Shown here: one piece after another, positions 53,865-64,000 of the stretch | Layout: each line of letters starts with the position of its first letter | How positions within the stretch are numbered: the stretch's first letter is position 1 | Origin: Chamaelirium japonicum | Taxonomy: Eukaryota; Streptophyta; Magnoliopsida; Liliales; Melanthiaceae | Reading direction: 5' to 3' | Assembly (NCBI GenBank): GCA_947650365.1 | Contig: OX393549.1 | Span: 30,595,209 to 30,659,208, forward strand | DNA: 64,000 nt | Notes under the pieces: generated by a model | Told to the model about the DNA's origin: nothing | The model's database searches: none | The model's input: only the letters and a program-made list of their open reading frames with translations | Program-made: the position numbers and the translations under genes

Positions 53865-56800
53865 TCGCACGAATATATCCATTCTAATTCATTCGTACGA
53901 TCCATTCTAATTCACTAGCACGATCGTACGAATTAATTAGAATGGATCGTGCGAATGAATTAGAATAGATCGTGCGAATGAATTAGAATGGATATATTCG
54001 TGCAAATGAATTAGAATGGATCGTACGAATGAATTAGAATGGATCGTTTTAGTGAATTAGAATGGATACGAAGGAATTAGAATGGATCGTATGAAGGAAT
54101 TAGAATGGATCATACGAATGAAATAGAATGGATCGTACGAAGGAATTAGAATGGATCGTACGAATGAAATAGAATGGATTATGCGAATGAATTAGAATGG
54201 ATCGTACGAATGAATTAGAATGGATACATTCGTGCGAATGAATTAGAATGGATCATACGAATGAGTAAGAATGGATCGTACGAATGAAATAGAATGGATT
54301 ATACAAATGAATTAGAATGGATACATTCGTGCGAATGAATTAGAATGGATCGTATGTACGAATGAATTAGAATAGATACATTCGTCCGAATGAATTAGAA
54401 TGGATCATACGAATGAATTAGAATGGATCGTGCGAATGAATTAGAAGGGATCGTACGAATGAATTAGAATGGATCGTACGAATGAACTAGAATGGATACA
54501 TTCGTGCATGGATCGTACGAATGAATTAGAATGGATCGTACGAATGAATTAGAATGGATACATTCGTGCGAATGAATTAGAATGGATACATTCGTGTGAA
54601 AGAATTAGAATGGATTGTATGAATGAATTAGAATGGATCGTACAAATGAATTAGAATGGATACATTCGTGCGAATGAATTAGAATGGATCGTACGAATGA
54701 ATTAGAATGGATCGTACGAATGAACTTGAATGGATACATTCGTGCGAATGAATTAGAATGGATCGTACGAATGAATTAGAATGGATCGTACGAATGAATT
54801 AGAATGGATCTTACAAATGAATTAGAATGGATCGTACGAATGAATTAGAATGGATCATACGAATGAATTAGAATGGATCGTATGAATGAATTAGAATGGA
54901 TCATATTAATGAATTAGAATGGATCGTACGAATGAATTAGAATGGATACATTCGTGCGAATAAATTAGAATGGATCGGACGAATGAATTAGAATGGATCG
55001 TACGAATGAATTAGAATGGATCAAATAAATGAATTAGAATGGTTACATTCATGCGAATGAATTAGAATGGATCGTACGAATGGATTAGAATGGATACATT
55101 CGAGCGAATGAAATAGAATGGATCGTACGAATGAATTAGAATGGATCGTACGAATGGATTAGAATGGATCCTACGAATGGATTAGAATGGATACCGTTGT
55201 GCATGTGAATTAGAATGGATCGTACGAATGAATTAGAATGGATCATATTAATGAATTAGAATGGATCGTACGAATGAATTAAAATGGATACATTCGTGCG
55301 AATGAATTAGAATGGATCGTGCGAATCAATTAGACTGGATCGTTCGAATGAATAAGAATAGATCATACGAATGAATTAGAATGGATCGTACGAATTAATT
55401 AGAATGGATTGTATGAATGAATTAGAATGGATCGTACGAATGAATTAGAATGGATCATACGAATTAATTAGAATGGATCATACGAATGAATTAGAATGGA
55501 TTGTACGAATGAATTAGAATGGATCGTACGAATGAATTAGAATGGATACATTCGTGTGAATGAATTAGAATGGATCGTATGAATGAATTAGAATAGATTT
55601 TGTGAATGAATTAGAACTGATCATACGAATGAATTAGAATGGATACATTCGTGCGAATGAATTAGAATGGATTGTATGAATGAATTAGAATGGATCGTTC
55701 GAATGAATTAGAATGGATCGTATGAGTGAATTAGAATGGATACGATGGAATTAGAATGGATCGTACGAATGAATTAGAATGGATCGTACGAAGGAAACAG
55801 AATGGATTGTACGAATGAATTAGAATGGATCGTACGAATGAATTAGAATGGATCGTACGAATGAATTAGAATGGATCTTATGAATGAATTAGAATGGATC
55901 GTACGAATAAATTAGAATGGATCGTACGAATGAATTAGAATGGATCGTGCGAATGAATTAGAATGGATCATGTTAATGAATTAGAATGGATCGTACGAAT
56001 GAATTAGAATGGATACATTCGTGCGAATGAATTAGAATGGATCGTGTGAATCAATTAGACTGGATCGTGCGAATGAATAAGAATAGATCATACGAATGAA
56101 TTAGAATGGATCGTACGAATGAATTAGAATGGATCTTACGAATGAATTAGAATGGATCGTACGAATAAATTAGAATGGATCGTACGAATGAATTAGAATG
56201 GATCGTGCGAATGAATTAGAATGGATCGTGCGAATCAATTAGACTGGATCGTCCGAATGAATAAGAATAGATCATACGAATGAATTAGAATGGATCGTAC
56301 GAATTAATTAGAATGGATACATTCGTGCGAATGAATTAGAATGGATTGTATGAATGAATTAGAATGGATCGTACGAATGAATTAGAATGGATCATACGAA
56401 TTAATTAGAATGGATCATACGAATGAATTAGAATGGATCGTACGAATGAATTAGAATGGATCGTACGAATGAATTAGAATGGATACATTCGTGTGAATGA
56501 ATTAGAATGGATCGTATGAATGAATTAGAATAGATTTTGTGAATGAATTAGAACTGATCGTACGAATGAATTAGAATGGATACATTCGTGCGAATGAATT
56601 AGAATGGATTGTATGAATGAATTAGAATGGATCGTTCGAATGAATTAGAATAGATCGTATGAGTGAATTAGAATGGATACGAAGGAATTAGAATGGATCG
56701 TACGAATGAATTAGAATGGATCGTATGAAGGAATTAGAATGGATCGTGCGAATGAATTAGAATGGATCGTACGAATGAATTAGAATGGATCGTACGAATG

Positions 56801-57723
56801 AATTAGAATGGATCGTACGAATAAATTAGAATGGATCGTACGAATGAATTAGAATGGATCGTGCGAATGAATTAGAATGGATCGTGCGAATCAATTAGAC
56901 TGGATCGTGCGAATGAATAAGAATAGATCATACGAATGAATTAGAATGGATCGTACGAATTAATTAGAATGGATATATTCGTGCGAATGAATTAGAATGG
57001 ATTGTATGAATGAATTAGAATGGATCGTACGAATGAATTAGAATGGATCATACGAATTAATTAGAATGGATCATACGAATGAATTAGAATGGATCGTATG
57101 AATGAATTAGAATGGATACATTCGTGTGAATGAATTAGAATGGATCATATGAATGAATTAGAATAGATTTTGTGAATGAATTAGAACTGATCGTACGAAT
57201 GAATTAGAATGGATACATTCGTGCGAATGAATTAGAATGGATTGTATGAATGAATTAGAATGGATCGTTCGAATGAATTAGAATGGATCGTATGAGTGAA
57301 TTAGAATGGATACGATGGAATTAGAATGGATCGTACGAATGAATTAGAATGGATCGTATGAAGGAATTAGAATGGATCGTACGAATGAATTAGAATGGAT
57401 CGTACGAATGAATTAGAATAGATCGTACGAATGAATTAGAATGGATCGTCTGAAGGAATTAGAATGGATCATACGAATGAATTAGAATGGATCGTATGAA
57501 TGAACTAGAATGGATACATTCGTGCGAATGAATTAGAATGGATCGTACGAATGAATTAGAATGGATATTACGAATGAATTAGAATGGATCGTACGAATGA
57601 ATTAGAATGGATCGTACGAATGAATTAGAATGGATCGTATGAATGAATTAGAATGGATCGTACGAATGAGTGAGAATGGATCGTACGAATGAATTAGAAT
57701 GGATCGTACGAATGAAATAGAAT
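53861..57723 (+). repeat. 3.9-kb super-repeat, copy 1
   Basis: It starts at GGATTCGCACGAATATATCC, the entry of the inverted island. The next copy starts 3863 bases later. Shared marker order is island, ATATTCGTGCAAATG, GGATTATACAAATG, ATGTACG, GTGCATGG, GGTTACATTCATGCG, AATCAATTAGACTGG, AGATTTTG, GGATACGAAGG or GATGG. Confidence 0.88.
53865..53928 (-). repeat. Minus island 56 (first J14 island)
   Basis: Just under three minus-sense units, CGCACGAATATATCC through AATTCACTAGCACG, embedded in plus sequence and closed by ATCGTACGAATTAATTAG. Confidence 0.92.
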
Positions 57724-57727
57724 GGAT
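53929..57727 (+). repeat. Plus block 57 (super-repeat copy 1 body)
   Basis: At 3.8 kb this is the longest single-orientation run. Internal markers are CGTTTTAGTG near 54046, GGATTATACAAATG near 54296, GTGCATGGATCG near 54504, and AGATTTTG at 55595, 56532 and 57165. Confidence 0.93.
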
Positions 57728-60700
57728 TCGCACGAATGTATCCATTCTAATTCATTCGTACGATCCATTCTAATTCACTTGCACGATCGTACGAATTAAT
57801 TAGAATGGATCGTGCGAATGAAATAGAATGGATATATTCGTGCAAATGAATTAGAATGGATCGTACGAATGAATTAGAATGGATCGTACGAATGAATTAG
57901 AATGGATCGTATGAATGAAATAGAATGGATCGTACGAATGAAATAGAATGGATTGTGCGAATGAATTAGAATGGATCGTACGAATGAATTAGAATGGATA
58001 CATTCGTGCGAATAAATTAGAATGGATCATACGAATGAGTTAGAATGGATCGTACGAATGAAATAGAATGGATTATACAAATGAATTAGAATGGATACAT
58101 TCCTGCGAATGAATTAGAATGGATCGTATGTACGAATGAATTAGAATGGATACATTCGTGCGAATGAATTAGAATGGATCGTACGAATGAATTAGAATGG
58201 ATCGTGCGAATGAATTAGAATGGATCGTACGAATGAATTAGAATGGATCGTACGAATGAACTAGAATGGATACATTCGTGCATGGATCGTACGAATGAAT
58301 TAGAATGGATCGTACGAATGAATTAGAATGGATACATTCATGCGAATGAATTAGAATGGATACATTTGTGCGAAAGAATTAGAACGGATTGTATGAATGA
58401 ATTAGAATAGATCGTACAAATGAATTAGAATGGATACATTCGTGCGAATGAATTAGAATGGATCGTACGAATGAATTAGAATGGATCGTAAGAATGAACT
58501 AGAATGGATACATTCGTGCGAATGAATTAGAATGGATCGTACGAATGAATTAGAATGGATCGTACGAATGAATTAGAATGGATCTTACGAATGAATTAGA
58601 ATGGATCGTACGTATGAATTAAAATGGATCATACGAATGAATTAGAATGGATCGTACGAATGAATTAGAATGGATCATATTAATGAATTAGAATGGATCG
58701 TACGAATGAATTAGAATGGATACATTCGTGCGAATAAATTAGAATGGATCGGACGAATGTATTAGAATGGATCGTACGAATGAATTAGAATAGATCAAAT
58801 AAATGAATTAGAATGGTTACATTCATGCGAATGAATTAGATGGATCGTACGAATGGATTAGAATGGTTCGTACGAATGGATTAGAATGGATACATTCGAG
58901 CGGATGAAATAGAATGGATCGTACGAATGAATTAGAATGGATACATTCGTGCGAATGAATTAGAATAGATCGTGCGAATCAATTAAACTGGATCGTCCGA
59001 ATGAATAAGAATAGATCATACGAATGAATTAGAATGGATCGTACGAATTAATTAGAATGGATACATTCGTGCGAATGAATTAGAATGGATTGTAGGAATG
59101 AATTAGAATGGATCGTACGAATGAATTAGAATGGATCATACGAATTAATTAGAATGGATCATACGAATGAATTAGAATGGATCGTTCGAATGAATTAGAA
59201 TGGATCGTACGAATGAATTAGAATGGATACATTCGTGTGAATGAATTAGAATGGATCGTATGAATGAATTAGAATAGATTTTGTGAATGAATTAGAATTG
59301 ATCGTACGAATGAATTAGAATGGATACATTCGTGCGAATGAATTAGAATGGATTGTATGAATTAATTAGAATGGATCATTCGAATGAATTAGAATGGATC
59401 GTATGAGTGAATTAGAATGGATACGAAGGAATTAGAATGGATCGTACGAATGAATTAGAATGGATCGTACGAATGAATTAGAATGGATCGTACAAATGAA
59501 TTAGAATGGATCGTACGAATGAATTAGAATGGATCTTACGAATGAATTAGAATGGATCGTACGAATAAATTAGAATGGATCGTACGAAGAATTAGAATGG
59601 ATCGTGCGAATGAATTAGAATGGATCATATTAATGAATTAGAATGGATCGTACGAATGAATTAGAATGGATACATTCGTGCGAATGAATTAGAATGGATC
59701 GTGCGAATCAATTAGACTGGATCGTGCGAATGAATAAGAATAGATCATACGAATGAATTAGAATGGATCGTACGAATGAATTAGAATGGATCTTACGAAT
59801 GAATTAGAATGGATCGTACGAATAAATTAGAATGGATCGTACGAATGAATTAGAATGGATCGTGCGAATGAATTAGAATGGATCGTGCGAATCAATTAGA
59901 CTGGATCGTGCGAATGAATAAGAATAGATCATACGAATGAATTAGAATGGATCGTACGAATTAATTAGAATGGATAAATTCGTGCGAATGAATTAGAATG
60001 GATTGTATGAATGAATTAGAATGGATCGTACGAATGAATTAGAATAGATCATACGAATTAATTAGAATGGATCATAGGAATGAATTAGAATGGATCGTAC
60101 GAATGAATTAGAATGGATACATTCGTGTGAATGAATTAGAATGGATCGTATGAATGAATTAGAATAGATTTTGTGAATGAATTAGAACTGATCGTATGAA
60201 TGAATTAGAATGGATACATTCGTGCGAATGAATTAGAATGGATTGTATGAATGAACTAGAATGGATCGTTCGAATGAATTAGAATGGATCGTATGAGTGA
60301 ATTAGAATGGATACAAAGGAATTAGAATGGATCGTACGAATGAATTAGAATGGATCGTACGAAGGAATTAGAATGGATCGTACGAATGAATTAGAATGGA
60401 TCGTACGAATGAATTAGAATAGATCGTACGAATGAATTAGAATGGATCGTACGAAGGAATTAGAATGGATCGTACGAATGAATTAGAATGGATCGTACGA
60501 ATGAACTAGAATGGATACATTCGTGCGAATGAATTAGAATGGATCGTACGAATGAATTAGAATGGATCGTACGAATGAATTAGAATGGATCTTACGAATG
60601 AATCAGAATGGATCGTACGAATGAATTAGAATGGATCGTACGAATGAATTAGAATGGATCGTATGAATGAATTAAAATGGATCGTACGAATGAGTGAGAA

Positions 60701-60747
60701 TGGATCGTACGAATGAATTAGAATGGATCGTACGAATGAAATAGAAT
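57724..60747 (+). repeat. 3.0-kb super-repeat, copy 2
   Basis: Length 3024. Relative to copy 1 it is about 840 bases shorter and has two rather than three AGATTTTG submodules, so it differs by loss of one submodule of the 600-950-bp class plus smaller changes. Confidence 0.87.
57728..57790 (-). repeat. Minus island 58 (second J14 island)
   Basis: Same island with AATTCACTTGCACG in place of CACTAGCACG and with GTATCC in place of ATATCC. Confidence 0.92.
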
Positions 60748-60751
60748 GGAT
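57791..60751 (+). repeat. Plus block 59 (super-repeat copy 2 body)
   Basis: It carries GGATTATACAAATG near 58069, GTGCATGGATCG near 58280, and AGATTTTG at 59276 and 60166. It lacks the CGTTTTAGTG unit found in the other two copies. A 22-bp unit, GAATTAGATGG, is near 58836. Confidence 0.93.
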
Positions 60752-61480
60752 TCGCACGAATGTATCCATTCTAATTCATTCGTACGATCCATTCTAATTC
60801 ACTAGCACGATCGTACGAATTAATTAGAATGGATCGTGCGAATGAATTAGAATAGATCGTGCGAATGAATTAGAATGGATATATTCGTGCAAATGAATTA
60901 GAATGGATCGTACGAATGAATTAGAATGGATCGTTTTAGTGAATTAGAATGGATACGAAGGAATTAGAATGGATCGTACGAAGGAATTAGAATGGATCAT
61001 ACGAATGAAATAGAATCGATCGTACGAAGGAATTAGAATGGATCGTACGAATGAGTAAGAATGGATCGTACGAATGAAATAGAATGGATTGTGCGAATGA
61101 ATTAGAATGGATACATTCGTGCGAATGAATTAGAATGGATCATACGAATGAGTAAGAATGGATCGTACGAATGAAATAGAATGGATTATACAAATGAATT
61201 AGAATGGATACATTCGTGCGAATGAATTAGATTGGATCGTATGTACGAATGAATTAGAATGGATACATTCGTGCGAATGAATTAGAATGGATCGTACGAA
61301 TGAATTAGAATGGATCGTGCGAATGAATTAGAATGGATCGTACGAATGAATTAGAATGGATACATTCGTGCATGGATCGTACGATTGAATTAGAATGGAT
61401 CGTACGAATGAATTAGAATGGATCGTACGAATGAATTAGAATGGATACATTCGTGGGAATGAATTAGAATGGATACATTC
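60748..61480 (+). repeat. Super-repeat, copy 3 (partial)
   Basis: It follows copies 1 and 2 through the GTGCATGGATCG unit near 61370 and is then replaced by modules found elsewhere (5494 region, 34390 region). Confidence 0.82.
60752..60814 (-). repeat. Minus island 60 (third J14 island)
   Basis: Same island with CACTAGCACG as in the first copy. Confidence 0.92.
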
Positions 61481-62483
61481 ATGCGAAAGAATTAGAATGG
61501 ATTGTATGAATGAATTAGAATGGATCGTATGAATGAATTAGAATGGATCGTGCGAATGAATTCGAATGGATCGTACGAATGAACTAGAATGGATACATTT
61601 GTGCGAATGAATTAGAACTAGAATGGATCGTGCGAATGAATTCGAATGGATCGCATGATCCATTGGAATAGAATGGATCGTATGAATGAATTAGAATGGA
61701 TCGGGCGAATGAATTAGAATGGATTGTAGGAATGAATTAGAATGGATCGTATGAATGAATTAGAATGGATCGTACGAATGAATTAGAATGGATATTACGA
61801 ATGAATTAGAATGGATACATTCGTGTGAATGAATTAGAATGGATCGTACGAATGAATTAGAATGGATCGTACAAATGAATTAGAATGGATCGTACGAATG
61901 AATTAGAATGCATCGTACGAAAGAATTAGAATGGATATATTCGTGGGAATGAATTAGAATGGATCGTACGAATGAATTAGACTGGATCGTACGAATGAAT
62001 TTGAATGGATACATTTGTGCGAATGAATCTAAATGGATTGTATGAATGAATTACAATGGATCGTTCGAATGAATTAGAATGGATCGTATGAATGAATTAG
62101 AATAACTCATACGAATGAATTAGAATGAATCGTATGAATGAATTAGAATGGTTACATTCGTGCGAATGAATTAGAATAAATCGTAAGAATGAATTAGAAT
62201 GGATCAAACGAATAAATTAGAATGGATCGTGGGAATGAATTAGAATGGATCGTACGAATAAATTAGAATGGATCAACCGAATGAGTTAGAATGGATCATA
62301 CGAATGAATTAGAATGGATTGTTTGAATGAATTAGAATGGATTGTGCGAATGAATTAGAATGGATCGTATGAATGAATAAGAATGGATCGTACGAATGAA
62401 TTAGAATGGATCGTGCGAATAAATTAGCATGAATCGTACGAATGTATTAGAATGGATCGTACGAATGAATTAGAATGAATCGT
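60815..62483 (+). repeat. Plus block 61 (super-repeat copy 3, partial, then other modules)
   Basis: It follows copy 1 (CGTTTTAGTG near 60930, GGATTATACAAATG near 61186, GTGCATGGATCG near 61370) to about 61480. It then carries a decayed palindrome (61643-61666) and the 61980-62483 segment shared with plus block 37. It ends at J12. Confidence 0.93.
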
Positions 62484-63300
62484 ACGATCCATGCTAATTC
62501 ATTCGTACGATCCATTCTAATTCATTCGCACGAATGTATCCATTCTAGTTCATTCGTACGATCCATTCTAGTTCATTCGTACGATCCATTCTAATTCATT
62601 CGTACGATCCATTCTAATTCATTCGTATGATCCATTCTAATTAATTCGTATGATCCATTCTAATTCATTCGTACGATCCATTCTAATTCATTCATACAAT
62701 CCATTCTAATTCATTCGCACGAATGTATCCATTCTAATTAATTCGTACGATCCATTCTAATTCATTCGTATGATCCATTCTTATTCATTCGCACGATCCA
62801 GTCTAATGGATTCGCACGATCCATTCTAATTCATTCGCACGAATGTATCCATTCTAATTCATTCGTACGATCCATTCTAACTCATTAATATGATCCATTC
62901 TAATTCATTCGCACGATCCATTCTAGTTCATTCATACGATCCATTCTAATTCATTCGTACGATCCATTCTAATTCATTCGCACGATCCATTCTAATTCAT
63001 TCGTACAATCTATTCTATTTCATTCGTACGATCCATTCTTACTCATTCGTTTGATCCATTATAATTAATTCGGACGAATGTATCCATTCTAATTTATTCG
63101 TACGATCCATTCTAATTCATTCGTACGATCCATTCTAATTCATTCGTACGATCCATTCTAATTCATTCGTCCGGTCCATTCTAATTCATTCGCACGAATG
63201 TATCCATTCTAATTCATTCGTACGGTCCATTCTAATTCATTCGCACAATCCATTCTATTTCATTCGTACGATCCATTCCTACTCATTCGTATGATCCATT
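62484..63300 (-). repeat. Minus block 62
   Basis: The left part duplicates 3790-4190 at an offset of 58725. The right part duplicates 40330-40611. It ends at a one-base-changed J6 (ATCCATTACGGAT). Confidence 0.92.
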
Positions 63301-63649
63301 ACGGATACATTCGTGCGAATGAATTAGAATGGATCATACGAATGAGTAAGAATGGATCGCACGAATTAAATAGAATGGATTGTGCGAATGAATTAGAATG
63401 GATCGTACGAATGAATTAGAATGGATCGTGTGAAAGAATTAGAATGGATTGTATGAATGAATTAGAATAGATCGTATGAATGAATTAGAATGGATCGTAC
63501 GAATGAATTAGAATGGATCGTACGAATGAACTAGAATGGATACATTCATGCGAATGAATTAGAATGGATCGTACGAATGAATTAGAATGGATCGTACGAA
63601 TGAATTAGAATGTATCTTACGAATGAATTAGAATGGATCGTACGAATGC
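63301..63649 (+). repeat. Plus block 63
   Basis: Duplicate of plus block 43. It ends at J11. Confidence 0.92.
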
Positions 63650-64000
63650 ACGATCCATGCTAAGTCATTCGTTCGATCAATTCTAATTCATTCGCACGAT
63701 CCATTCTAATTCATTCGTACGATCCATTCTAATTCATTCGCACGATCCATTCTAATTCATTCATACGATCCATTCTTATTCTTTCACACGATCCATTCTA
63801 ATTCATTCGTACGATCCATTCTAATTCATTCGTACGATCTATTCTAGTTCATTCGTACGATCCATTCTAATTTCATTCGAACGATCCATTCTAATTCATT
63901 CGCTCGAATGTATCCATTCTAATCCATTCGTACGATCCGTTCTAATTCATTCGCATGAATGTAACCATTCTAATTCATTCATTTGATCCATTCTAATTCA
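63650..64000 (-). repeat. Minus block 64 (runs off the window)
   Basis: It begins CACGATCCATGCTAAGTC. The GCTCGAATGTATCC and GAATGTAACC markers are near 63901 and 63955. Confidence 0.92.

Larger units (their letters stand above)
1..64000. repeat. 23-bp satellite array with inverted blocks (whole window)
   Basis: The unit is GAATGAATTAGAATGG then ATCGTAC; successive CGTACG steps lie 23 bases apart (for example 11 and 34). The array fills the window except 784-1456. Because 23 is not a multiple of 3, any reading frame cycles through all three phases and meets the TAA or TAG in the unit within about three copies, so the array is essentially non-coding. Common monomer variants on the plus sense are GAATGAGTAAGAATGG, GAATGAAATAGAATGG, GAAAGAATTAGAATGG, GAAGGAATTAGAATGG, GAATGAATTCGAATGG and GAATGGATTAGAATGG. 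They recur in a fixed order and mark higher-order units. I do not recognise this satellite by name; a centromeric, pericentromeric, subtelomeric or knob location is possible but cannot be read from the sequence. Confidence 0.97.

Noticed and set aside
1-64000. CRISPR array
   Set aside because: Repeats are contiguous without unique spacers, and both orientations occur; there are no cas genes.
1-64000. Human satellite 2/3 type DNA (CATTC-rich)
   Set aside because: The minus sense shares CATTC motifs, but the constant CGTACGATC core, the different unit and the plant-like insert do not fit the ATTCC-based human families. I regard the likeness as convergent low complexity.
1-64000. Telomeric repeats
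   Set aside because: No TTTAGGG, TTAGGG or similar short tandem runs were seen.
1-64000. Transcription promoters or terminators from inverted repeats in the array
   Set aside because: Hairpins are everywhere because of the block structure, so none can be singled out as regulatory.

Overview
The window is almost entirely satellite DNA from a eukaryotic nuclear genome. A 23-bp unit, GAATGAATTAGAATGG followed directly by ATCGTAC (8 of 23 bases G or C), fills about 63.3 of the 64 kb. A 28-bp variant, in which the ATCGTAC end is replaced by ATACATTCGTGC, is interspersed. No bacterial or phage gene organisation, tRNA, rRNA, CRISPR array or intact gene is visible. The one non-satellite segment (784-1456) is a GC-rich broken coding fragment on the minus strand. 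It has plant-type splice signals and a Ser/Pro-rich to coiled-coil layout like the gag-like proteins of grass Ty3/gypsy elements. A plant, perhaps a grass, is therefore my best guess for the host. That rests on this one fragment and is not secure.

Layout. The unit runs head-to-tail in blocks of 26 bp to 3.8 kb, and the blocks alternate in orientation. I count 64 blocks (plus = GAATGAATTAG on the given strand; minus = CTAATTCATTC on the given strand), separated by 63 orientation switches. The switches are not random: 56 of them fall into recurring sequence types that I label J1-J14 below, and 7 occur once. Junction types, plus/minus order and centres: J1 (minus>plus, CATTCGTACGAATGGATAC) 4953, 10146, 11706, 14778, 23627, 39330, 47459. 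J2 (minus>plus, TATCCATTCGTACGAATG) 29207, 34193, 41392. J3 (plus>minus, GTACGAATTCATTCTAATTC) 2124, 12700 (decayed), 17020, 26964, 36076, 48751, 49527. J4 (plus>minus, GAATGAATTCGTACGATCC) 6999, 19443, 24585, 28063, 46144 (decayed). J5 (minus>plus, GATCCTGAATTAGAATGG) 6350, 18817, 22482, 51522. J6 (minus>plus, GATCCATTATGGATAC) 27348, 40611, 50049, 63300. J7 (minus>plus, GTATCCATAATGGATCAT) 2674, 24225, 49089. J8 (plus>minus, ATCGTGCACGAATGTATCC) 22649, 25654, 31168, 50936, and variant 42552. J9 (plus>minus, GGATCGTACGATTCATTC) 8356, 11052, 20892. J10 (plus>minus, GGATCGTGCATTCGTACG) 23920, 40141. J11 (plus>minus, ACGAATGCACGATCCATG) 40959, 63649. J12 (plus>minus, GAATGAATCGTACGATCC) 312, 34893, 62483. 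J13 (minus>plus, CGCACGATCCATTCGTGCG) 7650, 20187. J14, entry and exit of a small minus island, at 53864/53928, 57727/57790, 60751/60814.

Above the monomer level there are higher-order modules with a fixed order of monomer variants, and long duplicated segments that align at constant offsets (12.5 kb, 5.2 kb, 34.6 kb, 27.6 kb, 22.7 kb, 58.7 kb, 28.5 kb). From about 51.5 kb the array is mostly plus strand and is organised as 3.0-3.9 kb tandem super-repeats, each starting with the same about 63-bp inverted island.

Nothing here works together as a gene system. The interest lies in array architecture: recurrent palindromic inversion points, a self-complementary 28-bp variant, CpG-centred decay, and a captured retroelement fragment lying exactly at an orientation switch, whose insert-free paralogue is present at 35387.
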